Below are positions 12,521-24,810 of a stretch of DNA of 64,000 nt, piece after piece. The notes under the pieces were generated by a model. It was not told the DNA's origin and made no database searches. It saw only the letters and a program-made list of their open reading frames with translations. Numbering within the stretch: position 1 is the first letter of the stretch; every line of letters starts with the position of its first letter. The stretch covers positions 52,461,676 to 52,525,675 of the forward strand of contig CM049316.1 of NCBI GenBank assembly GCA_026874595.1, read 5' to 3'. The stretch is from Sipunculus nudus. Lineage: Eukaryota; Annelida; Sipuncula; Golfingiida; Sipunculidae. The position numbers and the translations under genes are program-made.

Positions 12521-13815
12521 ACTAGATACGGGTAGTCGACAAGCGACTATGTGTATCCGCCAAAATCAAGAGTGGAACAGGTGAAGTGAGGCATGGATTG
12601 AATGGCAAGGGGAAATAGAGTGAGGTCTGTTGCATATTAGCCTGGATGTCTGCAGCAGAAATGTGTCTGTAGGTGTCGCCACCTGCCAAAAAAATTGAGA
12701 AAGCTAACCAAGATGTATAAACACGCAAAATTTTAGGCAGATAAGTCAAACCACTTCTGAGAAATGAGTGATTTTAGCCCAAGGCAGACAAAAAGAGGGA
12801 CGCTGTGCAAAAATGGTTGAAGGTGGCCCCTCCAGTTATGTGTATGATAAAGAGCTATGTGAGATCTATATACACCAAAAATTTTGGCCCAATCAGTCAA
12901 ACAGTTCCCAAGATATGAGCTTGAATATCAGCAGAAACTAAAATGTAGGTGGCGCCACCTGTCATAAAATCATGAAAGCTGTCCCAGATGTATAAACCTG
13001 CAAAATTTTAGGCAGATATGTCAAACCATTGCCGAGTTATGAGTGATTATATCCCAAAGCAGACAAACAGATGGATGCTGTACAAAAATGGTTGCAGGTG
13101 GCGCCACCAGTTTTGCGTATGATAAAGAGCTATGTGAGATCTATACACATGCAAAATTTTGGCCCAATCTGTCAAATGGTTCCTGAGATATGAGCTTGGA
13201 TGTCTACAGCGTAAACTAGAATGTAAGTGGCGCCACCTGTCACAAAATCAAGAAAGCTGTTCAGGATGTATAAACCTGCAAAATTTTAGGCAGATATGTA
13301 ATTACTGCCAAGATATGAGTGATTTTATCCCACAGCAGATAAACAGATGGACGCTGTACAAAAATGATTGCAGGTGGCACCACAAGTTTTGCGTATGGTA
13401 AAGAGCTTTGTGAGATCTATACACATGCAAATTTTCAGGAAGATATGTCAACCCAGTCCGGAGATATAAGCACGGATGTCTGCAGTGTTAACCTGAATGT
13501 AGGTGACGCCACCTGTCATAAAACAAGAAAGCTATCCAGGATGTATACGCATGCCAAATTTCAGGTGAATTAGTCAAACCATTGAGGAGATATGAGTGAA
13601 TTTAACCCAAGGCAGAGAACAGATGGACACTGTGCAAAAATGGTTGCAGGTGGCACCACCATTTTTTGTGTATGTTATAAAGCTATCCCAGGGCTACATT
13701 TGTACAATTTTCTTTTCCTGATCGGTCAAACAGTTTCCGAGATATGTGGGTTTATGTGTGGAAACAGACGCACAAATGGACGCTGGGCAGAGAGGAAAGG
13801 TCAGAGGTCAACTCA
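12521..13815. mobile_element. Family A element, copy 2
   Basis: 5' end ACTAGATACGGGTAGTCGAC with a GTCGACAAGCGAC hairpin and GTGTATCCGCCAAAA, the inverted form of the family 3' end. Four roughly 272-bp core units follow (GCTTGGATGTCTACAGCGTA-type starts near 12649, 12917, 13193, 13470), each with two GGTGGCGCCACC-type palindromes. The 3' end is truncated after GACGCTGGGCAGAGAGGAAA. Confidence 0.75.
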
Positions 13816-13829
13816 AATTGGTTAGGCTG

Positions 13830-14339
13830 ATCTCCAATTCTACTGAGGCAGGAAAATAATGAACAAATGTTTGTATTAAATCCTAATTTATCACATCAAT
13901 TTTTTTAAATTTTAAGTTTATATTTCTATATATTTCCAATATAACATATATATCTGAATATAAAAGTTGATTCATAATTCTAAATTGCATCATCATAAAT
14001 CCTAATCTTGTCAGATAACATCACATCATGCATACAAATGTATATTTATTTTTTACCAAAAATATATCTTTTAAATTTGCAAAACAATAAATATATAAAA
14101 ATAATACTTGATTCAGATTTTACTATTTAAAATTGTGCCTTTATCCATAATTTGCTTCGTATTTTATAAATGTATGCATACTGAAGGGTTTAATTATATT
14201 TTAATTTGTCAAAATCATTTAAAGAAAATTGATTACTTTTAAAATGTTACATTAACACAACATTGGCATCTTCTGTTTTACTCCTTGAATTACTTTTTCA
14301 AGGAAAATTTTGCAATTTGGAGAGGAAACAGATTTATAT
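13830..14339. other. AT-rich gap, nothing recognised
   Basis: About 80% A+T by eye, with no coding, RNA or clear repeat signal. Confidence 0.5.
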
Positions 14340-15148
14340 TTAAGGAAATACATTGGTGGGGGGAATTATATGAGAATAACTGTACACGTGTAACGGCCCC
14401 CCCCCCCCCAGCTAATTAACTAAAACTAGCCTAATTTTCAAACTTTTATTTTCAAATTTCAGATTAAGCAATTTAAATACTTATGTTTACATGCTGTGAA
14501 AATTAAATCAAACAGTACTCACAGAAAAAAACCTGCCATGGTCAAAGTTGGACAAAATTTAAGGTTCTGCTTTTATTTTTATGCTAATAACTTTTAAAAA
14601 TTTCAAAATTCAGATCTAATTTTGGGTATATAATTGAACCTTAATTAAACAAAGTTATATACTTGGAAAAAAAGTCTCTAGCTTCAAAAAGTTTCATGCT
14701 AAGTGGGCAAATATTTTTCCTGATTTTTTACCAAGTCCATTATGTTAGGGCCCATGACTTAAAGAAATTAAACTTAACAGGTTTGACTTCGAGCATGTAA
14801 ATAAGACATATATAGGAGAATACTTCTGGTAAATATTACAAAAAAACAGATAAGTGGTTTTGATATTAGGCAGTCCTGAAGTGTGATAATAGGTTTTTTA
14901 ATGGAAATTTGAGGTTTCTCCTTAATTTCTAGAAGGAACCATGTCGCATGGTTTTAATTAATGGTTGTAATTAATATTTGGTTTGGTAGGAGATCTTAAG
15001 GACATCTAACAGTATGCAGAATTTTAGATTTGTCTAATGGTTTCAAAATGTGCCAGTCTAAGGGATTGACAGACAAACGGACAGACAGACGATGGACAAT
15101 GGACCAAGACTATAGCTCGAAGACTTATAGTCAGCTGAGCTAAAAATT
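14340..15148. mobile_element. Family C 3' part, copy 3
   Basis: Shares about 700 bp with 16600-17343, 17510-18180 and 47990-48733: AAATTTAAGGTTCTGC, TTTTCCTGATTTTTTACCAA, GTGGTTTTGATATTAGGCAG. It ends in GGACAGACAGACGATGGACA, then ACTATAGCTCGAAGACTTATAGT and CAGCTGAGCTAAAAA. A poly-C run lies at 14397-14409. Confidence 0.7.
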
Positions 15149-15229
15149 TAAAATATTCCTAAAAATTAGAAAAATTAGACATTTCTGGCATCTGAGATGC
15201 CGTAGTATCCCCAGACATATAAAGCATTC

Positions 15230-16106
15230 CTCCTTCTAAAATAGACACTCTTCTTCTGAATTATAAATTGACGCAAGGCAGGGCAAAGGTCACAAATGTT
15301 TGAACTTGTCTGACATCCCGGTGGAGATTGTTGTGTCAAATTTGAAGGGAACAGATGCAGTACTTCAAAATTATGGGGTTGACCAAATTTCTGTTTCCAA
15401 AGATTTCAGAACAGATGGCTCATGTCACACTGATCTTTGACCTTGTGACCCAAAAATTGATAGGAATCTTAGCCCACTGGTGAACTATATTTGCAAGAGG
15501 AAAGGCTTAGGATGAAAACTATTGCTTAAAATGCATCCACAATCTTTTAAAGATGTGGGTCTTGTGACCTTGACCTTTGACCTCATGACCCCAAATCAAT
15601 AGGATTCTTGCTCTATTGATTGGGCATATATAAGTCAAGTTTGAAACCCATATATCAATCCAAGCTGGAGTTATCTCCAGGAAAGGACTTTTTGAACAGA
15701 TGGCTCCTGTGACCTTCACCTTTGACCCTGTAACCCAAAAAATGATATGGATCTTCCTCTATTGATAGGTGAGGTATATGTGCAAGGTGAAAGGTCTGGG
15801 ATGAAAAGTTTTGCTTAAAATGCATCCACAGTCTTTTCAAAGATGTGTCCTGTGACCTTGACCTTTGACTGCATGACCCCAAAATGAACAGAGGTATTGC
15901 TTTATTGATGCGCCATAAATCAAAGTCAGGTTTGGCATCTATGTATCAATCCAAGCTGGAATTATCATCTTAAAACCTAATTTTTTGACAGATGGCTTCT
16001 GTGACCTTTACCTTTGACCTTGTGACCTAAAAATTGATAGGGGTCTTCTTCTATTGGCAGGTGAACTATATGTGAAAGATGAAAGGTCTGAGATGAAAAC
16101 TTTGGT
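15230..16106. repeat. Tandem core units with TGACCTTGACCTTTGACC
   Basis: Five units of about 140 bp, each with the TGACCTTGACCTTTGACCTC type block (15430, 15567, 15710, 15855, 15998) and ATTGGCAGGTGAACTATATG-like text. Same core as 9406-10150. Cut at 16107 by a family C copy. Confidence 0.75.
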
Positions 16107-17343
16107 AAACAAGGGACCTATGGGTCACGGCGCTCAGCTGTTATATATGATAAAAAAATATGATTTAGAAATGAGGCACATGCTGGTTTTATGTGGTAAT
16201 AAAAATAAGCTGTATGAGTTGTTGTTGTTTAGCTTATGTATGATTTTGAAAGTACCTTTGGAGACAGAGAAGAGAACTGATTTCATTTATTTTATCAACA
16301 AATGGAGTACTATTGTCACACAGATTTTGACTTGGCCATATAACTTATAAGCAGAACATATAATATAAGAGTTTAACTATTAATTAAAAAAAATTACAAA
16401 TATTGTCCCAGATATAATTTTATTAAAAATAATAAGAGAATCGTATGATTTTTAAAATGAAATATAACTGAAATGATTATTAAAATAATATTAAAGAATA
16501 TATTCATGAATGCATCATGAGGGGATTTTGGAGACATCTAATTGTATGCCAAATTTTAGGAACTGAGAGCTTAAGCTGGAGAGCTGAGCTCTTGCAAACT
16601 GCATAACACTAGCCTGATGTAAACAATATGTTACATGGTGATTGAAAACTTGAATAAAATCTACAGTTTTTGATCAACTGGTTTCAAATTTTTGGTGTAA
16701 ACAGACAAAATGCTAATTAAAACATGCTGAGAAAATTAAATCCACAGTACTTACAGGAAAAAAACGTGCCATGGTCAAAGTTAGGCAAAATTTAAGGTAC
16801 CAATTTTTTATTTTTGTTAATATTTTAAAAAATTTAAAAGATTTTGATCTAATTTTGGGTATACAATTTAATTTTGATTAATTAAAGTTATATTACTTGA
16901 AAAAAAGTCCATAGCTTTAACAAGTTTTGTGTTAAGTGATCAAATATCTTTCCTGATTTTTTACAAAATGCATTATGTTCTGGCCCATAACTTTCTTAAA
17001 TTATATAATACAGACATAATTTCAGGCATGTACATAGGAACAATATAGAGGAATATTTATGGTAAATATGAGGAAAACCAGATGAGTGGTTTTGATATAA
17101 GGCAGTCCTGAAGTGTGAAAATAGGTTTTTAATAAAAAATTTTTCCTTAATTTCTCAAAGGAACAAAGTCGCAAAGACCCAGTTTTTGGCTTGGTAGGAG
17201 ATCTTGGGGACATCTAACACTATGCCGAATTTTGGATTCCTAGGTCTTACAGTTTCAAAATGTGCCACATCTACAGACGGACGGACAGACGGACAATGGA
17301 CCACGACTATAGCTCAGATGACTTATAGTCAGCTGAGCTAAAA
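16107..17343. mobile_element. Family C element, full-length copy
   Basis: 5' end AAACAAGGGACCTATGGGTC then ACGGCGCTCAGCTG. 3' end GACTATAGCTCAGATGACTT then ATAGTCAGCTGAGCTAA. The GACTATA...TATAGTC hairpin about nine bases before CTAA resembles a Helitron/Helentron 3' end. A GGACGGACAGACGGAC tract precedes it. No transposase or helicase coding. The copy lies inside the preceding core-repeat element. Confidence 0.75.
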
Positions 17344-17399
17344 ATTGTATATTGGAGTGGATATAGCATTACAATTAAGGTAATACAGTGTAAACAAAA

Positions 17400-18180
17400 T
17401 TAATTACTGAATAACACTTGGTGGGGAAGAGGGTGGGGGGGGGGGCATAGCTGATCTCCAGTGAACGAAGTGGTGCATTATGCAAGTGAATACAATAGAG
17501 CCTCTGAAAAAAAATTCAATAACTAGCCTTAATTTTAGTTTTTATTTTCAAATTTCATAATTTAACAGATTAAATCCTTATGTGTACTTGCTGTGAAAAT
17601 TAAATCAAATTTACTTACAAAAAAAGTGCCATGGTCAAACTTAGGAAAAAACTTAAGGTACTGATTTTATATTTTTGCTTATAACTTAAAAGATTAACAA
17701 AATTCAGATCTAATTTCAGTTATACAGCTAAATCTTGATTAAATAAAGTTATTTCCCTGAAGAAAAGTCTCTAGCATCAACAATTATCATGTAAAGTGAG
17801 TAAATATTCTTCCTGATTTTTGCAAAGTTTATAATGTTTGGGCCCATAACTTTTATGAATTATGTAATACTTACCCAATTTCTGGCATGTACATAGGAAC
17901 TATATAGGGAAATATTTATGGTAAAGAAGAAAAACAGATGAGTGGTTTTGATATTAGTCAGTCTTGAAGTGTGATAATAGGTTTTTAATGAAATATTTAG
18001 GTTTTTCCTTAATTTCTCAAAGGAGCAAAGTCACACGACCCAGTTTTCAGTCTGATAGGAGATCTAAGGGACATCTAACAGTATGCTAAATTTTGGATTT
18101 GTAGGTCTTATGCTTTAAAACGTGCCGGTCTAACTGACGGACAATGGACAATGGACCACAACTATAGCTCTAACAAGCAC
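17400..18180. mobile_element. Family C copy, 3'-truncated
   Basis: Repeats the body of the neighbouring copy (GTGCCATGGTCAAACTTAGG, GAGTGGTTTTGATATTAGTC) but breaks off after GGACCACAACTATAGCTC. A poly-G run lies at 17434-17443. Confidence 0.65.
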
Positions 18181-18189
18181 ACATTGCAT

Positions 18190-18619
18190 CAAGAAAGCAA
18201 AGTGTCTGTGTGTATCTTTCTACTGAATATTATGATGGATGGTTTAGCATTTCAATTTTCCTGGAATTAACAGAAAAGGTGTCATACTTTTGGTGAAAAA
18301 ATATTTTCTGTTAAACAAAGAGTATGAATTTATATCTTTAAACCAAACTAGTAATCATTTGTTTCCTTATGTGCAGCTCACAAGATTCATGAGAAAGATG
18401 GAAACCTGGGGCATATTTATGTTCCATGAATATGTTCCTGTTCATGTGCATTGTTCAAGATAAACCTAATCAACTCCCTCAGTTGGTTACACCACCAAGA
18501 GGCATGGGAACTATGTCAAGGCTGTCAATAATGGCAACAAGGAAAACACTGTGCAGAATCCAACTCACAAGAGTAGGGTTCTGAGGCTTCACAATCTGCA
18601 GCACACAATGCACCGCAGC
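18190..18619. other. Unique-looking sequence before the minisatellite
   Basis: No gene or repeat recognised. An open frame on the minus strand enters from the minisatellite and is not supported. Confidence 0.45.
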
Positions 18620-19545
18620 TTCAAGATACTTGAGTGGCGTATCCATAAATGAAGTGAAGACCAAGGCTTCAAGATACACGAGTGGCGTAGCTATGAATGT
18701 AGTGAAGACCAAGGCTTCAAGATACACGAATGGCGTAGCTATAAATGTAGTGAAGACCAAGGCTTCAAGATACACGAATGGCATAGCTATAAATGTAGTG
18801 AAGCCAAAAGCTTCAAGGTATATGAGTGGCATAGCTATAATTGTAGTGAAGACCAAGGCTTAAAGATACATGAGTAGCGTAGCTATAAATGTAGTGAAGA
18901 CCAAGGCTTCAAGATAACAAGTGGAGTAGCTATAAATGTAGTGAAGACCCAGGCTTCAATAGACACGAGTGGCGTAGCTATAAATGTAGTGAAGACCAAG
19001 GCTTCAAGAGACACAAGTGGCATAGCTATAAATGTAGTGAAGACCAAGGCTTCAAGATACACGAGTGGCGTAGCTATAAATATAGTGAAGACAAAGGCTT
19101 CAAGAGACACAAGTGGCGTAGCTATAAATGTAGTAAAGACCAAACCTTCAAAATACACGAGTAGAATAGCTATAAATGTAGTGAAGACCAAGACTTCAAG
19201 AGACACAAGTGGCATAGCTATAAATGTTGTGAAGACCAAGGCTTCAAGAGACACAAGTGGCATAGCTATTAATGTAGTGAAGACCAAGGCTTCAAGATAC
19301 ACGAGTGGCATAGCTATAAATGTAGTGAAGACCAAGGCTTCAAGAGACACATGTGGCATAGCTATAAATGTAGTGAAGACCAAGGCTTCAAGAGACACAA
19401 GTCGCATAGCTATAAATGTGGTGAAGACCTAGACTTCAAGATATACATGTGGAGAAGTTAAATGTAGTGAAGACCTAGGCTTCAAGAACGAGTGGAGTAG
19501 CTATAAATGTAGTGAAGACCAAGGCTTCAAGATTCAGAAGTGGCG
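18620..19545. repeat. 48-bp minisatellite, main block
   Basis: About 19 tandem copies of a 48-bp unit with core GTGAAGACCAAGGCTTCAAG followed by an (A/G)GTGGCGTAGCTATAAAT-like half. Because 48 is a multiple of three and the unit lacks stops in some frames, long frames stay open on both strands (18630-18863 and 18941-19432 plus, 18479-18856 and 18883-19407 minus). These are not genes: the repeat continues at 23761 after an inserted transposon. Confidence 0.93.
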
Positions 19546-19814
19546 TACCGTAATGTCTACTTGAATTCGTACAGAAAAAATAATTATTTTTCTCGGTGTG
19601 TTAATTATTATATGTAAAATATGAAAAATTAGAATACTGCAGGAGAGAAGACCGTCTGACACCTGAGAATCGGCGGTGGGCGATAATAGAGGATGTACGG
19701 CAACCCTCATGTTAATTATTATTTAACACTTGTTCGGGAATATATGTGAGCGCTACTGGTGACGAAAAAGATATCCATTATATCCTGTAACTGGCATTTT
19801 ATAAACCAGTGTCT

Positions 19815-19873
<59 letters not shown>

Positions 19874-19916
19874 CAGGGTTTTAGCCGCGCCGGTCGGGGG
19901 TAACCGCCGGGGACGG

Positions 19917-22197
19917 CAATAAATAAAACTCGGAAGTCGGAAGCCCTCGGAAGTCGGAAGCCGTTTTATTTTTTAGTATAATTTTAAAAATAACGAACAA
20001 ATCGACAAGTTTTTGTGTTAAAACGGAAGATATAGACACCCTTATTCATACGAGAAAGTTTCAAAGATATATATTAATATATATGAAAATTAAAGCATAA
20101 TTAATGCGTCGGAAGCCTCTCGGAAGTCATCCTGAAGTGACAAATGATGCTTAAAATGCATAAAACTCGGAAGTCAAGCCACAGTATCAACCAACAATGA
20201 CACAAAAAGGTCTTGCATCAACCCAAATATTAATTCAGGTAATATTTATGTATTTGAATAAAATCATAATATATATAACTAACAAAATAATATATGCATT
20301 AACCCAAATATTAATTTAGGTAATATTTATGTATTTGAATAAAATCATAATGTATATAACTAACAACATAATATATAAATTCATATTAAAATATAAAATA
20401 TGAATATAAAATACTATCATTATAAATTAAAAAAAAACAGTATAATACAATACAGATTTGTTTTGGTATTCTCTTTTATTTTCATTGAACAAATTCATAC
20501 ATGATGCAAAATATAATTACATAATACAAGTATAATAAAATGTATACATAATGTGTTAAATAACACAGATGACGATATAATTATATATTCATTCAACAGC
20601 GAAATAATTTGATATTAAATTATATTATATGATAAAATATCATATATTATAAAAGTACAATATAATCAATATTCCTATATTAAGTAAGACAAAAATATAT
20701 AGGTCAATATAAATTAATATATGAAATGATTAAATTGTATATAATATGATTATTTATATATCCATTCATGTATGTGATAATTTATCTCCTCCACCTAGGG
20801 AGTTATTCTAACAAATAAAAAGGATAACAGATGGCAGAAAAGATTTTAGATGGCGATTCCTCCTATTAGTTGTAACTGATAATTATCTAAAGATAGTTTA
20901 TGTCGTTACCTTAAAGGCACACGCGTTTCATTGTTCTTATTGCCTGATCCCCAGTTAGCACAAACATTTTATGAAACTGTTCTTAAAATGTTTCCAAAAC
21001 AGTATGTGGCTTTAAAGTGTAAAATTAAAAAATGATCTCTGGACTCATATAATAATGTAATATCCTTCCTACATAAATTTTTTTGATTAAGCTAAAATTA
21101 AAATATAAAGATCCTGTTATAATTTATATCAATATTTTTGCAACTTCACATAGCTTTTTTTAAAATCTTTCACAGTTATGCAGTTTTACATATTTTTAAA
21201 TTTTCGAAATATTTTGGAAGTGTTTTTATAATGGTTTATGCAAATTATCTGTGCAATGTTCTAAAAATGTTTCCTGATACGTTGGGTGATCAGTATTCAA
21301 CAAGCATTGGAGAGTTATATGCGTTCCATATAAAGCAACCTAATGCATGGATAAAAATTAGTTTCATTTATACTGTATATAGCACCCTAATGGATAAAAA
21401 AAGAATAGTTTTATTAATACAAAACTTAATGGACTTTTCTTATGGTTTTACCAGTTCCTGCATGGATGCGACAGTTTGATACTTTGTTTTTTTTTACATT
21501 AATATACAAATTTATGTATTTTATCAAATATTTGAATAGTATTATGTAAAAATATTATAATACAAATTAATGTAGAATACTTAACATTTTTTATATGATA
21601 AAATATTCTAATCTATTTTGTTATATAAGGAAAAAAATTATTACACCATTTTGATAAAATTACGTAATTTTAAATGTTTTTATATTATATTTATTAAAAA
21701 TAACATTCCATATTAAAATATTACGTCGCGATATGATATATAATGTGTTACATTTGAATGTATATTTCAACATTTATTTTTTTTTATATTTTATATATCA
21801 TTATGTTTAATTAGTAATATACATTATGGTTTTATTCAAATACATAAATATAACTTTAATTAAAATTTGAAATGATGCAAGACTTTTTCTGTGTCATTTT
21901 TGGTTGGTGCTATATGGTCTTGACCTCCGAGTTTTTATGCATTTTGAACATCATCTGCATCATCTGTCACCTCAGGATGACTTCCGAGAGGCTTCCGACG
22001 CATTATAAATGCTTTGATTTTCATATATGGGAATATACGTTTGTTCGACTTTCTGGTTTTGCAAAGGGGGTCTATATCTTCCATTTTAACACGAAAAAGT
22101 GTTGGTATGATCGTTATTTTTAACATTATATCAAAAATTATAACGGCTTCCGACTTCCGAAGGCTTCCGACTTCCGACTTCCGAGTTTTATTTATTG
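19917..22197. mobile_element. Mutator-like element with ~450-bp inverted ends
   Basis: Very long inverted arms: about 19917-20420 matches the reverse complement of about 21760-22197, including the tip CAATAAATAAAACTCGG, the TCGGAAGTCGGAAGCC repeats, and an inner TATTTATGTATTTGAATAAA segment. A 13-bp direct repeat, CCGCCGGGGACGG, borders the element at 19904-19916 and 22198-22210. Part of it can be counted with the inverted tips, so the true duplication is 9 to 13 bp. Long inverted ends with about 9 bp duplicated fit Mutator-like elements. The AT-rich centre has one unassigned 113-codon frame (21138-21479). Confidence 0.75.
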
Positions 22198-22884
22198 CCG
22201 CCGGGGACGGCCTGTACTGCCGGCCGGAACAAACTAAACATTTGTAACCCACAGACCGGCACAAAAGATCATAAAGATCGTCAAAAAATCCAGCTACCGG
22301 CAATGGAACTACAGTATTTTATTACCCCAAACTGTTAATTTGTACCTCATTAGTATGTTAACAAATTTATTTGATCACGGCTATGGTGCAAACAAAATTG
22401 ACAGAAGTCACTGATCACCTTAATATTACACATCAAATAAATTATTGGTAAACAAACAAGCAACGATCTTCGAAGGGTTTCACAGTTTGGACATGAAAGG
22501 AAAACATCATTAGCCAGGGGTCTCTCACAGCGTACATCGGTGCGTAGCATCATTAGCGGTAAGAAAATGGGCTATTGTTTTGTAATAATTCATGGCAACA
22601 TTTAATTCATTTAATAACATATTTGTATGGATTTCAGAATACGCCCTAAAAAAAGCAATGGTGATTTTCTCAGGGCGTTAATGAAATTAATTCCGGGTGC
22701 CACCTGGCGGCAAGTGAACTTATTACAGCTGTGAATATGTAATCTCACCAGATTTATATATATATTTCAATGAATTAAATGTTTATTTTACACGTTTGGT
22801 AATTCCAGTGGAAAGAAATAAATGAAAAATATATGTTTATAATATTTCTAAATTGAGACGGGGGGAATAACATAAAAGGGGGAA

Positions 22885-22965
22885 AAAAAGTGATAGGTTT
22901 GAACCAGGGTAATAAGGTTAACTTTCTAACCGTTCATGCGCCTCTAACCAATCGGCCACAGATGC
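22885..22965 (-). pseudogene. tRNA(Ser/Leu)-like pol III sequence
   Basis: On the minus strand TGGCCGATTGGTTAG (22958-22944) matches a tRNA box A of the Ser/Leu type, and CCTGGTTCAAACCT (22908-22895) matches box B. A run of seven T follows, as at a pol III terminator. The T-stem and acceptor stem do not pair well and no long variable arm is evident, so this is a tRNA pseudogene or SINE head, not a working tRNA. It lies inside the TA-flanked transposon. Confidence 0.4.
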
Positions 22966-23760
22966 CAACGCAACACATGTAAGTTTTTATTTGGGAGATT
23001 CTAATAAGATTCATACAGCGGGGTAAAAAAATAAATTATTTCACGGACATTACCGGGATTTATCAAATAAAAAGTCTAGGAGACAGCGGTATATCCTTTG
23101 TAGCTGCGGTTCAAAGCACTCTGACGATCTCCATTTAACCTTTGATGTCTTGCAGCACCAGGTCATGCCTGTGATCAGTGGTCCGTGCGAGGTTTGTCCC
23201 GAGTGGATTACCAGTATATGATCATCAGCTAATGTGATTTTTGTCCCAGTTACAAATCCTTCTTATTCTATTATTAAGTAAACAAAATATTATCGATTAA
23301 AACACATTTTTTACCACGAGTTCTATTGTTCAAATCACATTCATGTTGTAACAAGTCTGAAGCAAAGATGGCCCATCGGTGTCAGTTAAGTGACAGTTTT
23401 TCCTGTTTACAAACATGAAGTCGCAAATCTGATAAAATTGTTCCGATAAATGTTTACAAACATGAAGTCGCAAATCTGATAAAAATTGTTCCGATCATGG
23501 TACTGTCACGCACTAGGACATAAAGATGTCTTGTTATCAGGTGAACAGCGTCGACATTTGATTCATCTCAGCATGCAAAGCCATTTTAATCACAGCAACA
23601 TATATGGTTCATACGGACCGCCGGTGGTCACCGGCAATAGCTAATATCGGCACAGTATGTTGGTGTACGAATTCAAATATGTATTATAGAAAAATATGTT
23701 TCAAGAAATTTATAGTGTGCGAACTAATGAAGGATACGAACTAATGTAGACATTACGGTA

Positions 23761-23875
23761 GCTATAAATGTAGTGAAGACCAAGGCTTCAAGAGACACAA
23801 GTGGTGTAGCTATAAATGTAGTGAAGACCAAGGCTGAAGAAACACAAGGTGTAGCTATAAATGTAATGAAGTATA
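23761..23875. repeat. 48-bp minisatellite, block displaced by a transposon
   Basis: Two and a half further copies of the same unit (GCTATAAATGTAGTGAAGACC and onward). The first base joins exactly in phase with the unit interrupted at 19545, which shows that 19548-23758 was inserted into the array. Confidence 0.9.
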
Positions 23876-23879
23876 ATGT

Positions 23880-24810
23880 AGTCCATTCAAATATGTTGCA
23901 TAAGAATTGGTCTCAAGGCAAATTCCATAAGGTAAGGACTTCACAGAATAAGTAAAATTTTGTAAGCATTAGTATGTGAAATGTAAACAGAAGGTTTTCT
24001 AAAGTGTATCATATTATGATTTGAGGTCTGAAAGTTAGTCCTGGCTGTCCCTCATTACCTTACTGGTAGAAGTTAATTTTGAGTAGAAGCAACAAGGGTG
24101 CTGCAAGGAAAGGAAATGCTTACCAAAGCCAGGACTTATCATTTTTGTTTAATTGACTGATATAATGTTAATTTTGTCATTATCTGCAATGCTTTTGATT
24201 TATTGATAAACCTCAATGAAATCAAATGACATACACTATTGATTGGTATTTTAAGATACATATATGTGGGTATGTGAACAATGTGTATTGGTATCGGAAC
24301 AGGAGCATGGTTCTGTTTGCTTCAGCTTTTGCAAACAAGAACAGGATTGGTTCTGAGAACAAAAACACATCAGATTACAACAGAGCACCCACACCCAACC
24401 CTCCTGGTAGCCAGGTGAAGTTCTTATCATAGTAGTATCCTAAACCCACATCAAAGGGCTCAGGTATGGTAACGAATCTTTAATAAGGATGATATTTAAC
24501 AATTAAATTTTTATTGCACTGCTACTAGCAAATTGATGAGTATACATTTAATGGTAACTATATAATTTCAACAAATATCAACTAAATTTAATATGTGAAA
24601 TATTAAAACATTTTGAGCTAAAATCGTATATTGTCTAGTGTGCATACCCCATAAAAAGAAATTTTTAGTGGCCTGCGCAGGTTCATATCCTTGTCCAATG
24701 TAAAACCAGTTAAACAATACCATTCAGAAGCACCACTGACCCAGTATTTAGATGACTGTGTAACAATAATGAGCATCAACAACCTAAATTTGCACTAGCA
24801 TCACATCAAC
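23880..24810. other. Intronic sequence with no recognised feature
   Basis: PFDN4 intron 3. Short frames only, none with a known match. Confidence 0.5.

Larger units (their letters stand above)
19548..23758. mobile_element. TA-flanked DNA transposon with CCGTAATGTCTAC inverted ends
   Basis: CCGTAATGTCTAC at 19548 is repeated inverted as GTAGACATTACGG ending at 23758, with weaker similarity inward (TTCGTA). Both ends are bordered by TA, and the flanks rejoin perfectly in the 48-bp minisatellite unit. The TA duplication suggests the Tc1/mariner-like side of DNA transposons, but no transposase is recognised. About 1.9 kb belongs to this element; 19917-22197 is a second element inside it. It also holds an (AT)n tract (19817-19866) and a tRNA-like stretch near 22.9 kb. 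Confidence 0.85.

Noticed and set aside
18883-19432. 163-174 codon repetitive frames on both strands
   Set aside because: 48-bp minisatellite artefact; the array is also broken by a transposon.
21138-21479. 113-codon frame in the Mutator-like element
   Set aside because: No recognisable domain and AT-biased composition; kept only as part of the mobile element description.
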